Position numbers and translations under genes: made by a program
Assembly (NCBI RefSeq): GCF_002113375.1
Contig: NZ_NEHO01000008.1
Location: 1 to 41,368 of the forward strand
Length of the DNA stretch: 41,368 nt
Direction: 5' to 3'
Source of the DNA: Pseudomonas sp. R37(2017)
GTDB taxonomy: Bacteria > Pseudomonadota > Gammaproteobacteria > Pseudomonadales > Pseudomonadaceae
Notes under the pieces: model-generated
Told to the model about the DNA's origin: nothing
Seen by the model: only the letters and a program-made list of their open reading frames with translations
The model's database searches: none
Shown here: piece by piece, positions 27,229 to 35,849 of the stretch
Layout of the letters: every line of letters begins with the position of its first letter
Numbering within the stretch: position 1 is the first letter of the stretch

Positions 27229-28766
27229 CGGCGGCCCCCCCTTTGACGCGCTGGTGGATTGGACGGCCGGCTGACCTGGTGACCGGCCGATCGCGAGGCG
27301 CTTGGGCGTTGGGCGGATGCCTGGCTGGCCCGGCCACGATTGGCCTGCATGTTGGCCTGTGACGGCGAGCGTGCGCCGGCGAACGCATTGTTGCGGGCAC
27401 TGCCGGCACTGGCAGCGGGCCGTTTATTGGTCGCTTGGCGCGTTTGCGCGGAGCCTTCTCTGCGCTGATTCAACTGGGAGCTCTGGTTTCTGGACTGCAG
27501 ATTGCCTTCAGCAGCCTGTCTGCGGGGTTGCTGGTTCTCCCGGGTGTTTCTGGCAGTGCCCTGGCCTCTGTCAGCCGCCTTGGGCCTGTCTGCACCGGCC
27601 TGCAGCCGGTCGCCGCCTGCGGTTGCGGACTGGAGTTTGCGCGTTTGATCACGGGCTTCGCGGTTGCTGGTGGCTGGTCGCTCGATACCGTGCCTGTCCA
27701 TTGAGGTGCGGGCATTTTCACGGGCCTGGGCACGTTGGGCATTGTCCCCGCGGTAGGCTTCGCGCTGATTGGCACCGTTGAGTTGCCGGCCGTACTGGGC
27801 ACGGCTCGCATTGTCCCGATAGGGCACCCCATTGCGGTGCACCGGGTTGTGCTGCCATTTGTTGCTGTTGATCCGGTTGTTTGCATTGATGTTGTTGTAG
27901 CGATTGACGTCGATGTCGACGTCGTTGTTGCCCCAGTCACAGTCACCCCACAAGGATCCAATGATCGCCACACCGGCACCAAACGCGAGTCCGGTCATCA
28001 GCGCCTGACCAGGGTAATAGGCCGGTGGCGGTGGATAGTACGCGGGCGGCGACGCCGGGTAGGCCCAGGTGCCGTAGGTGGTTGTGGGGTTATAGGTGGG
28101 GACGTACACCACCTGCGGATCAGCGGGTTGAATGATGATGGTGGAATTGCTGGCCGGGGCCGCTTCAGGGGCTGGTGCCGCGTTCGTGGTCGCCGGTGCT
28201 GAAGGCGCGACATTCTGGATCGTCACGTTCTGATACTGGTTGCTCTCCAGATTGCCGGCTGCCTGTGCCTGGCGACGCAAGCGTTGCGCGCTTTGCATGA
28301 CATCGTCGGGCTGCGCCAGGAAGGCATCACCCAAGCGTTGGACCCAGACGGGATCCTGTCCCAGCAATACCAGAACCTGCGGGAAGGCGACCAATGCCTG
28401 CACGCTCGGATCCCAGGGCTGGTTCGCCACCTGTTTGACCGCATCGTCACCCTTGGCGTCGGGGTGCGCCTTGGACCAAGCGACCGCCTCGCCGACTTCC
28501 CCGGGGTAGGTGGTGGCCATCAGCACCTGTGCAAACAGTGGGTCCGGGTAAAGCGCAATGGGCGCCAGCATCTGATCCAGCTGTTCCTCGTTGAACACCG
28601 GATCCTTGGCCACCGGGGCGGCTGGCGCTGCCGTGGTCGCGCTGGCCGGAGCGGGGGCTGCGGCGGGTGCCGGTGCGGCGGCGGTACCATCCGAACCCAG
28701 TGCCAGGCAGGAAGATCCGCTCAAGAACAGTACAGCCGACAACGCGTAAACTAATGGATTGTGCAC
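27225..28766 (-). CDS. DUF3300 family exported protein
   Basis: The 513-residue protein has a signal peptide, an Ala/Pro-rich linker (residues ~27-55), then the DUF3300 domain (~58-200, with LDQMLAPIALYPDPLFAQVLMA and YPGEVGEAVAW). A hydrophobic Gly/Ala segment around residue 260 (MTGLAFGAGVAIIGSLWG) could insert in a membrane. The rest (~290-513) is Asn/Arg/Gln-rich with many Arg residues and a basic C-terminus, so it may bind peptidoglycan, nucleic acid or LPS; that is inference. The start is GTG at 28766 after a G-rich ribosome site. Translational overlap couples it to DUF2950. Confidence 0.88.
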   Translation of the reverse strand: MHNPLVYALSAVLFLSGSSCLALGSDGTAAAPAPAAAPAPASATTAAPAAPVAKDPVFNEEQLDQMLAPIALYPDPLFAQVLMATTYPGEVGEAVAWSKAHPDAKGDDAVKQVANQPWDPSVQALVAFPQVLVLLGQDPVWVQRLGDAFLAQPDDVMQSAQRLRRQAQAAGNLESNQYQNVTIQNVAPSAPATTNAAPAPEAAPASNSTIIIQPADPQVVYVPTYNPTTTYGTWAYPASPPAYYPPPPAYYPGQALMTGLAFGAGVAIIGSLWGDCDWGNNDVDIDVNRYNNINANNRINSNKWQHNPVHRNGVPYRDNASRAQYGRQLNGANQREAYRGDNAQRAQARENARTSMDRHGIERPATSNREARDQTRKLQSATAGGDRLQAGADRPKAADRGQGTARNTRENQQPRRQAAEGNLQSRNQSSQLNQRREGSAQTRQATNKRPAASAGSARNNAFAGARSPSQANMQANRGRASQASAQRPSASRSAGHQVSRPSNPPARQRGGRR

Positions 28767-28924
28767 ATTGCACCCCCCATGGGGTCAGGCAGGCTTGAAG
28801 TGAGTGGACCCATCCCTGGCGGTAGAAGCCGACTTTGCAAGCCACAGAGCCCGGCCTCGACACCGCTTCCTAATGGTAGCAGTTGATTTGAAGAGTCAAG
28901 GCTGCCTGTAGAATTGAGCGTCGA

Positions 28925-30202
28925 TCACTGGGCGCTGGCATCGCTTTCGTGTTCTTCGGCGAACGCCATGAGTACATCCAGGTCCAGCACATCCAGCTTG
29001 ATCTGGGCGATGAACGCCGAGAAGGCCAGATTGGCCGCCAGCAGGCGCAGGTCGCTGGCCCAGGCCGGAACGTAGGCAGGTCCCTTGAGCCAGCCGGACT
29101 CGAATAGCGGCGCCAGGCGCACGGTGTCCCCCAGGCTGAGGCGCCCGGCAAACAAATGCCCCACCAGTTCCGGCCGGTTATCGCGGATGGCGATGCGCAG
29201 CAGGGTGTGAACGCCGAGCAGCCCGGTCAGGTAGGCGGCGTCCTTGGTAAACGCCGAACCACCTCGCAGATCGGCCCCGCGAAACACCCGTTGGGTTGAG
29301 CGGAAAGATTCCTCTTGCGACTGCCCGGCCGCCAGAAAACCTTCGAACACCTGGATGAAGTCGGCACCCTCGAGCGCCTGCTGGACGGCCAATACGCGCA
29401 GGGCCAGGCGACGCAGGCGGTTGATGTCCATGCTGCCGGTGAACAGTTCGGCCAGGGTGGCAATGCCCTCCTGGGTCTGGGTCGTGCGGGGCGCTCCCAG
29501 GCCGAGGCTTGTGAGGTTGGGCTGCCGCGCGCCATTTTGTGCGGTTGCGACATGCACGAAGGCCTCGTGTTGCAACAGCTGATTCTTGTCCAGCTCCGAA
29601 AACAGCGCGCTGGCCCGCAGGCGAATGCGGCTCGAGCCGGCGATGGCCTTGGCGGCCAGGTTTGGATCGAGTACGACCGTGATCTGCCCGACGCCGAAGA
29701 AGCGGTCCAGTTCCGGTTGAATCCAGGCGGCGAACGCCTTGGCCGGAATCTCGGCCGGGCTGGGTGGAATTCGCGAACCGCCGAGCAGGGCGTCGGTGGT
29801 CTTGAGGAAGAATCGCGCCGCGTCGAGCATGCTCAGTTGCAAGCGCGCGTAGTAGAAGTCCGGGCGCCGGTACAGTGCCGACGAATATTGCGTGAACGCA
29901 GGCGTGCCAATGGCCCCCAGCATGTGACCGGCGGTGGCATAGCTGCGGGCGGTCATGGCCAGGAAATTCCCGGCCGGATGCCCTGTATCGCATTGTCCGA
30001 TAAAAGTTTCCAGGGCGGCGATGTCGGCGCTGTGGTCGCGGGGCTGCAACTCGACCCTGGGTAACTGCGCCCGCCCGCCACGCCATTTCGCCAGAAAGTC
30101 TTCCTCGACCCCATCGGGCCAGGACAGGGCATCGAGCACGCGGATCTTGCGGGTCAGACCGGGCAGGGCGGCATCGAGTTCGGACAGGTCGGCGGCGCTC
30201 AT
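28925..30202 (-). CDS. DUF1704 (QEGLA motif) putative metallocarboxypeptidase
   Basis: The 425-residue protein matches the family annotated as flavohemoglobin expression-modulating QEGLA motif protein (DUF1704). HEAFVH (212-217) is an HExxxH zinc site and TQTQEGIATLAEL (243-253) holds the QEG motif with a Glu ligand candidate. The same fold and motifs are known from the eukaryotic KIAA0895/MATCAP tubulin tyrosine carboxypeptidases, so a peptidase activity is likely; the bacterial substrate is not known. No signal peptide, hence cytoplasmic. AGGAAG precedes the ATG. It is a single-gene unit on the minus strand. Confidence 0.85.
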   Translation of the reverse strand: MSAADLSELDAALPGLTRKIRVLDALSWPDGVEEDFLAKWRGGRAQLPRVELQPRDHSADIAALETFIGQCDTGHPAGNFLAMTARSYATAGHMLGAIGTPAFTQYSSALYRRPDFYYARLQLSMLDAARFFLKTTDALLGGSRIPPSPAEIPAKAFAAWIQPELDRFFGVGQITVVLDPNLAAKAIAGSSRIRLRASALFSELDKNQLLQHEAFVHVATAQNGARQPNLTSLGLGAPRTTQTQEGIATLAELFTGSMDINRLRRLALRVLAVQQALEGADFIQVFEGFLAAGQSQEESFRSTQRVFRGADLRGGSAFTKDAAYLTGLLGVHTLLRIAIRDNRPELVGHLFAGRLSLGDTVRLAPLFESGWLKGPAYVPAWASDLRLLAANLAFSAFIAQIKLDVLDLDVLMAFAEEHESDASAQ

Positions 30203-30247
30203 GGATATCTTCCTGAAGGACGAGGTGGCATTCCAAAAGCTTAGTCA

Positions 30248-30343
30248 TCACGTGTCGGGCTGGCGAACCGTGCGAGCAAAGTCGATGAATGCCTTGAGCG
30301 CTGCGGGCACATGACGGCGGCTCGGGTAATCCGGTTTTACGTT
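30248..30343 (-). pseudogene. Remnant of a LysR-type regulator C-terminus
   Basis: In the 166-bp gap between the DUF1704 and MFS genes, the minus strand reads VKPDYPSRRHVPAALKAF then IDFARTVRQPDT and a TGA. YPSRRHVPxxLxAFIDF is the standard last block of LysR effector domains. There is no room for the other ~260 residues, so the rest has been deleted. The gene would have ended just before DUF1704 and started where the efflux operon is now. Confidence 0.65.
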
Positions 30344-30368
30344 TGCGAAGTTCGCTGCAAGCCTGCCC

Positions 30369-31904
30369 TTACTCCATCACCGGTGCCGGTTCTTCATGGG
30401 CCTGGGCTTTTGGCGTCCTGATAATCAGCAACAACGGCATGACCGCCAGTGACAACAGCATCAGCAATTTGAAGTCGTCGACGTAGGCGACCCAGCTGGC
30501 TTGCACGGTGACCAGCGCGTCCAGGGTCGCGCGGCCGGAGGCGGCCATCGGGTCCAGGTAACTCTTGATCGCCCCTGCATCGAACGCGCGGTTGAAGGGG
30601 GTGACGTAGGCACCGATCTGCTCGTGGTTGATCTGGATGTTCTGGGTGAGCAGCACGGTCACGATGGAGATGCCGACGCTGGAACCGACGTTTCGCGACA
30701 GGCTGTAGAGCCCGGTGCCTTCGGCGCGCAAGGCGGCGGGCAAGGTCGCGAAAGCCACCGTGGTCAAGGGCACGAACAGCATGCCCAGGCTGGTGCCCTG
30801 GATGAAGCCGACCCAGATGACAGTCTGCATCGACACGTCAGGTGTCCAGCCGGTCATCAGCCCCATCGACAGTGCTGACAGCCCGAGGCCCGTCAGCAAC
30901 AGCAGGCGGGTATCGACTTTGCCCAGCAGTCGGCCTGCAAGGAACATGGTCAGCATCGTGCCCAGGCCGCGCGGGCCCATCACCATGCCGGCGGTCAGCA
31001 CCGGATAGCCCATCAGGGTTTGCAGGTAAGGGGTCATCAACGCCAGTGAGGCGAGGTAGGTGATGCCGACGATGAAAATAAAGACCACGCTGATCGAGAA
31101 GTTACGGTCCTTGAACAGCTTCGGGCTGATGAAGGGGTTGTCGGTGGTGAAGGTGTGGACCACGAACACATACAGGGCGACAGCGGCCACTATCGCCTCG
31201 ACGAGGATTTCACCGCTGGCGAACCAGCCCAGTTGCTCACCCCGGTCCAGGAACAGTTGCAGGGCCATGATCGCCACGCTCAGCGAACCAAAGCCGAGCC
31301 AGTCCAGACGGGTAGTTGTGTCGGTGGTGGTTTCGCTGACGTAATAGACGATCCCGGCCAGCGCCACCAGACCAATGGGCAAATTGATGAAGAATACCCA
31401 GCGCCAGCTGAAATTCTCGGTCAGCCAGCCGCCGAGCATCGGCCCCAGGACGGGGCCGACCATGACCGACACGCCGAACAGCGCCATGGCTGAGCCGCGT
31501 TCCTTGAGGCTGTAGATGTCCAGCAGAATGCCCTGGGACAGCGGCACCAGCGCCGCGCCCGCCAGGCCCTGCAGCAGGCGGGCGAGGATGATTTCTTCCA
31601 GCGACTGCGCCAGGCCGCAAAGGATCGATGAGACCACGAAGCCGACAATCGCCCACAGCAGCACCCGTTTGCGCCCGAAACGCCGGGCCAGAAAGGCCGA
31701 CGGCGGCGTCATGATGGCGGCGACGATGTAGGAGGTCAGCACCCAGTTGATCTGGTCCGAACTGGCCGAGATGCTGCCTTGCATGTAGGGCAGGGCGACG
31801 TTGGCAATGGTGGTGTCGAGCGCTTGCATGATCACCGCCAGCACGACGCAAGCGGTGATCATCCCGCGATGGGCCACCGGCTCGGTCGGTGCCGGGCTAC
31901 TCAT
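30369..31904 (-). CDS. EmrB-type MFS efflux transporter (DHA2 family)
   Basis: The 511-residue inner-membrane protein has about 14 membrane segments and the DHA2 motifs: LDTTIANVALPYMQG in segment 1, RRFGRKRV (motif A) and GPVLGPMLGG (motif C). I chose the ATG at 31904 because it overlaps the HlyD stop (ATGAGTAG) and fits the family; a start at 31994 would add 30 residues inside the upstream gene. It pairs with the HlyD protein to expel drugs or lipophilic compounds through an outer-membrane TolC. Confidence 0.92.
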   Translation of the reverse strand: MSSPAPTEPVAHRGMITACVVLAVIMQALDTTIANVALPYMQGSISASSDQINWVLTSYIVAAIMTPPSAFLARRFGRKRVLLWAIVGFVVSSILCGLAQSLEEIILARLLQGLAGAALVPLSQGILLDIYSLKERGSAMALFGVSVMVGPVLGPMLGGWLTENFSWRWVFFINLPIGLVALAGIVYYVSETTTDTTTRLDWLGFGSLSVAIMALQLFLDRGEQLGWFASGEILVEAIVAAVALYVFVVHTFTTDNPFISPKLFKDRNFSISVVFIFIVGITYLASLALMTPYLQTLMGYPVLTAGMVMGPRGLGTMLTMFLAGRLLGKVDTRLLLLTGLGLSALSMGLMTGWTPDVSMQTVIWVGFIQGTSLGMLFVPLTTVAFATLPAALRAEGTGLYSLSRNVGSSVGISIVTVLLTQNIQINHEQIGAYVTPFNRAFDAGAIKSYLDPMAASGRATLDALVTVQASWVAYVDDFKLLMLLSLAVMPLLLIIRTPKAQAHEEPAPVME

Positions 31905-32970
31905 GGGCCAGAGCCGGGGCCTTGCTCGCCAGCAGACCCGAGAACAGGTGCGGCAGGCCACGTGCCGAACCGGTATGGATGTCTGCCTGCACACTCATGC
32001 CGGTGCGCAGAGGCGGTTTCTGCGCGGCATCATCGATGCTGATGCGCACGGGAATCCGTTGCACGACCTTGACCCAATTGCCCGTGGTGTTTTGTGCCGG
32101 CAGCAGCGAGAAGCTGGAGCCCGACGCCGGGCTGATGCTGTCGACGGTGCCGTGCCACTGCACGCCGGGATAGCTGTCGACGCTGATCTCGACGGACTGA
32201 CCGGGTTTCATGTGGGTCAGTTCGGTTTCCTTGGGGGAGGCGGCGACCCACAGGTGGTCGGCCGACACCAGGCTGATGCCCGATTGTGGCGGTTGCAGGT
32301 AGGCGCCGACCTGCAACGAATCCACGTTGGTCACGACACCGTCGAACGAAGCCCTGACCACCGAGTTGTCCAGGTTGCGCTGCGCTTCGTCGACGGCGGC
32401 CTGTGCAATCAGATAGGTGGATTGTTGTTCGACGGGGGTCTCGATGTTCCCGCCCAGTTGCGCCAGCACCATTTGTGCCGTGGCCCTGGCCACGGTGATT
32501 TTCTGCCGGGTGCTGTCCAGCGCGTGCTTGGCATCGTCATAGTTGGTTCTGGACACTGCCGAGACACTGAGCAGGGTTTGCTGGCGCTGGAAGCTGGCCT
32601 GGTAGTACGCCAGGTCGATTTGGGCCTGGTCGATTTCGGCCTGCGCCTGCCTGTAATTGGCCTGGAGATTGAGGACCTGGTTACGCACATTGCTCAGTTG
32701 CGCCCGGGCACTGGCCAGCGCGATCTCGAAGGGCTCGGGCTTGAGGGTGAACAGGACTTGACCCTTGACCACCTGCTGGTTGTCTTTGACATCCACCGAG
32801 GCGACCAGCCCCGAGACATCGGTGGAGACGCCGACACGATCGGCCTGTATGTAGGCATTGTCGGTGGAAACGATCTGCCCGCCGGTGACATACAGGTAAC
32901 CGCCGACCAGCAGCGCGATGGGCAGCAAGGCAAAAAGCGTGGTACGCACCAGTTGCCGTCTCTCAATCAT
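31897..32970 (-). CDS. EmrA-type HlyD family membrane fusion protein
   Basis: The 357-residue protein has one N-terminal membrane anchor (residues ~9-28), a biotinyl-lipoyl-like half (VSGLVASVDVKDNQQVVKGQVLF), a long alpha-helical hairpin (~75-190) and the matching beta-barrel. The start at 32970 was chosen because AGGAG precedes it by 7 bases; it overlaps the MarR stop by 8 bp. A start at 32991 would overlap more. It bridges the MFS pump with an outer-membrane channel. Confidence 0.92.
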   Translation of the reverse strand: MIERRQLVRTTLFALLPIALLVGGYLYVTGGQIVSTDNAYIQADRVGVSTDVSGLVASVDVKDNQQVVKGQVLFTLKPEPFEIALASARAQLSNVRNQVLNLQANYRQAQAEIDQAQIDLAYYQASFQRQQTLLSVSAVSRTNYDDAKHALDSTRQKITVARATAQMVLAQLGGNIETPVEQQSTYLIAQAAVDEAQRNLDNSVVRASFDGVVTNVDSLQVGAYLQPPQSGISLVSADHLWVAASPKETELTHMKPGQSVEISVDSYPGVQWHGTVDSISPASGSSFSLLPAQNTTGNWVKVVQRIPVRISIDDAAQKPPLRTGMSVQADIHTGSARGLPHLFSGLLASKAPALAHE

Positions 32971-33427
32971 GACGATGCTCCTGTTCTTCAACGGGAAGAC
33001 TGCAGGCTTCGATCAGGTTGGACCTCATCCGCTTCATCATCTGCAGCAGCAGTTGTTCCTCTTCGGCAGAGAACCCGCGCGTGGCTTCCTCGCGGGTCGT
33101 TCGGCCCATGTCACGCATCAGTTCCAGCAATGGATGGGCCTGTTCCGTCAAGAACAGCAGGGACAGGCGGCGATCCGTAGGGTGACGACGGCGCTCGACC
33201 AGGCCGCGTTCGGCCATTTTGTCCAGCAGACGCACGAGGGTGATCGATTCCAGTTCCAGTAGATCGGCGAGGCCTTTTTGATGGATGCCCTCGTTGGTCG
33301 ACAGCATGGCCAGCACTTGCCATTGCGAGCGCGTGAGGCCGACATGCCGCGCGCGTTGCTCGAACCGCTTGCGCATCAGCCGGGCGCTGTCGTGCAGGGC
33401 AAAACCAAGGGTCAATATGTCAGTCAT
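32963..33427 (-). CDS. MarR family transcriptional regulator
   Basis: The 154-residue protein has the winged helix (LTRSQWQVLAMLSTNEGIHQKGLADLLELESITLVRLLDKM, and the wing ERRRHPTDRRLSLLFLTE) of MarR/EmrR proteins. It is the first gene of the efflux operon, and its own promoter carries a 19-bp palindrome (33452-33470), so it is probably an autorepressor relieved by a small ligand. No strong ribosome site precedes the ATG at 33427. Confidence 0.92.
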   Translation of the reverse strand: MTDILTLGFALHDSARLMRKRFEQRARHVGLTRSQWQVLAMLSTNEGIHQKGLADLLELESITLVRLLDKMAERGLVERRRHPTDRRLSLLFLTEQAHPLLELMRDMGRTTREEATRGFSAEEEQLLLQMMKRMRSNLIEACSLPVEEQEHRHD

Positions 33428-33451
33428 GGAGGTATCTGCTGCGCTAGAGTC

Positions 33452-33470
33452 AGCTCATCATAGTTGAGCT
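33452..33470. promoter_or_regulatory. Candidate MarR operator AGCTCA-N7-TGAGCT
   Basis: A perfect 6-bp inverted repeat with a 7-bp AT-rich centre lies 25 bp upstream of the MarR ATG. The size and position are those of MarR-family autoregulatory sites. Confidence 0.55.
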
Positions 33471-33542
33471 TGTAATTAGTCAGCTATCTATATTTTCGAA
33501 ATGTTTCAGGTGAATCGATTCTCCCGACGAGAGCAGGGGACG

Positions 33543-33558
33543 GGCACCGAGCGGTGCC
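33543..33558. terminator. Hairpin GGCACC-GAGC-GGTGCC
   Basis: A six-bp stem lies in the gap between the TonB receptor stop (33615) and the MarR start. On the minus strand no T-tract follows, so it is at best a weak terminator for the receptor gene. Confidence 0.3.
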
Positions 33559-33614
33559 TTTCAGTACCCCGTGAGCGTGTTTTTCCAGGAGCCCTGCGGC
33601 CGGCTGATCCGGTC

Positions 33615-35741
33615 TCAGAGCAGGCTCCACGAAACCCCGACGTACATCGCCATGCCCTCGCCAGGCGTGGACCGTGCGGCGTCCAGACCTTTGTCGTCGT
33701 AGCCGGGCGTGACCGTGGCGGCATAGTGCTTGTCGGTCAGGTTGCGCAGGTCCAGCCAGGTCTGCCAGTCGCCCTTGGGCGCGTTGTAGCCCAGGGTCGC
33801 GCCGAATATTGCGTAGGGATCGGCGTAGTAGCTGTTGGCGTAATCGACCGCCACTTTCGACACCCATTGCGTGTTCAGCGCGGCGAAAAAACCCTGGGGC
33901 CAGTCGTAGCGCAGTTCGCCCTGGTAATAGTGCATCGGCAGGCCCGGCAGGCGGTTGTCGCCGAAGCGGTCATCGTCGCGGTAGTGGAAGTCACTGAAGG
34001 TATAGCTCTGGCGCAGGCTCAACCGGCCGCCATTGTCCGGCGACCAGAGGGGGCTCAGCAGGCTGGCTTCCACGCCCTGGTGCACGGTGGGGCTGGCGTT
34101 GAGTTCGTAGGGCGTCGTGGCGTTGGCGTCCGGCAACACCGAAAGCAGTTCGTGGCGCACCTGGGCGTAGTACCAGGCCAGGCTCCACTGCCCCAGCGCG
34201 CTGTCGCCGCGACCGCCGATTTCCAGGGTGGTGGCGGTCTGGTTTTGCAGCTTGACCGGATCACGCTGGGTGCCTGTGGCGGGACCGCTGCCTGCGGGGA
34301 AGCGAATGTTCGAGCTATAGATCAGCGACCACGGATGCGGTGCTTCCACCGAGCGACTGAGATTGCCGAACAGTTGCAGGTCGGGCGTCAGCTGATAGCG
34401 CAGGCCCACGCGCGGGGCGTAGTCCCAGTCGTGCAGGCTGGTCTTGCCGCCCGCTTGCGGATAGGTGACATCGCTTTCTCGGCGGGTGTAGATGGCGGCG
34501 AGGCCGGTGGTGAGCCACAGGTCGTCGGCGATCTCCAGGTCGTTACCCACATGCAGGACGCTGTCCGAACCCTGGTAGGTGAAATTGCGCATCAACGTGC
34601 CTGGCGCATAGCCGGCGGTGTTGCCGGTGGGGATGCGCACGAACTCGCTGGCGCCGGCATTGGGCAGGTGCCTGGTTGTTCGCAGACCCACAGTGCTGAC
34701 ACTTTCCAGGCCCCGGAGCGTGTCGCGGCGCTTGTAGTCGAACGTGCCGCTGACATCGGTGTACGCCACCTTCAGGCGGTTGGGGCCCTCACGCAAATCC
34801 ATTGGGTAGTCGTGGTAGACAAGCCCGGCCTGGATGCTCGAATCGTCATCGATGTAGTAGGTGGTCTTGTTGCCGATAAAGGTGCTGCCCGGCTCGTCGC
34901 GGCGGTCGTCCCGCGCCACGTACGCGGGGTTGGCCGCCCGTGGGTCGTGCTCGATGGAGTGCTTGGTCACCCGTCCCGCCAGATCGTTGTCGGTCTGGCG
35001 GTGACGCAGGTAAAAGCGCGTTTCCAGGTCGGGATTGAAGCGATAACCGAAGTTGGCGATGACGCCCTGGCTCTCGCTGGCCGTGTGGTCCTGGTAGCCG
35101 TCGGCGTTGGCGTCGGTCATGGCCAGGTAATAGTCGAAGTTCCCCAGCACCTGACCGGAGCTGACCTGGCGTTGCTGATAACCGTGGCTACCGGTCGCGT
35201 AGCGCACCTGCAACTTTGGCGCGTCGTAGCCGGTGTGGCTGACGTAATCGATGGCCCCGCCCAGGGCAAGGGCGCCGCGGTCGAATCCGTTGGCGCCGCG
35301 CAGCACTTCCACATGGTCGAGCCACAGCGGCTCCAGCAATTCATAAGGCGTGCCGCCAGGGCCGGTCAGCGGCAGGCCGTCGAGCAGGGTGTACAACCCC
35401 GAGGCATGGGCGCCCGGGGCGCGGTTGATGCCCGATCCACGGATCGAGATCTTCACCCCTTCGTTGCCTGCCGACTGGGCATAGATGCCCGGCTGGTAAG
35501 CCAGCACATCCTGGTTGCTGGCGACGCGACCCTGCAGCGGGCGGCGCATGTCGACAACATTGGTGCCGCCGGGCACCTGGGCCAGCCGCGCCTTGGCGTC
35601 CTCGATCACCTGGTCTTCATCACTCTGGTCTTCGGCCCCGATCAGCACTTGTCCCAGTTCCAGGCCCTGAGCCTCGGCCATGGCCGGACAAACGAGGGCC
35701 AGGCCCAGCAGTACAGTGGGCAAGTATTCGGGCGAGGACAT
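33615..35741 (-). CDS. TonB-dependent outer-membrane receptor
   Basis: The 708-residue protein has a signal peptide (ending AMAEA/QG, residues ~1-25) and then the plug: VVDMRRPLQGRVASNQDVLAYQPGIYAQ, SIRGSGINRAPG and VEVLRGANGFDRGALALGGAIDY. The remaining ~500 residues form the beta barrel, with the C-terminal YVGVSWSLL; the last residue is Leu, not the usual Phe. There is no clear TonB box close to the N-terminus, and no FecA-like signalling extension. I chose the ATG at 35741 because GGAG lies 8 bases before it. The substrate cannot be read from the sequence; no siderophore biosynthesis genes are adjacent. Confidence 0.9.
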   Translation of the reverse strand: MSSPEYLPTVLLGLALVCPAMAEAQGLELGQVLIGAEDQSDEDQVIEDAKARLAQVPGGTNVVDMRRPLQGRVASNQDVLAYQPGIYAQSAGNEGVKISIRGSGINRAPGAHASGLYTLLDGLPLTGPGGTPYELLEPLWLDHVEVLRGANGFDRGALALGGAIDYVSHTGYDAPKLQVRYATGSHGYQQRQVSSGQVLGNFDYYLAMTDANADGYQDHTASESQGVIANFGYRFNPDLETRFYLRHRQTDNDLAGRVTKHSIEHDPRAANPAYVARDDRRDEPGSTFIGNKTTYYIDDDSSIQAGLVYHDYPMDLREGPNRLKVAYTDVSGTFDYKRRDTLRGLESVSTVGLRTTRHLPNAGASEFVRIPTGNTAGYAPGTLMRNFTYQGSDSVLHVGNDLEIADDLWLTTGLAAIYTRRESDVTYPQAGGKTSLHDWDYAPRVGLRYQLTPDLQLFGNLSRSVEAPHPWSLIYSSNIRFPAGSGPATGTQRDPVKLQNQTATTLEIGGRGDSALGQWSLAWYYAQVRHELLSVLPDANATTPYELNASPTVHQGVEASLLSPLWSPDNGGRLSLRQSYTFSDFHYRDDDRFGDNRLPGLPMHYYQGELRYDWPQGFFAALNTQWVSKVAVDYANSYYADPYAIFGATLGYNAPKGDWQTWLDLRNLTDKHYAATVTPGYDDKGLDAARSTPGEGMAMYVGVSWSLL

Positions 35742-35849
35742 GGGGGAAACTCCAGACGTACGGGAACGGGCAATGAACAGTGCGACGCAAGAAGGAACGA
35801 AGGGAGCACAGGGCAATTTTGTTTTTTTGTGTCCACCAAGGGCTGGCGG

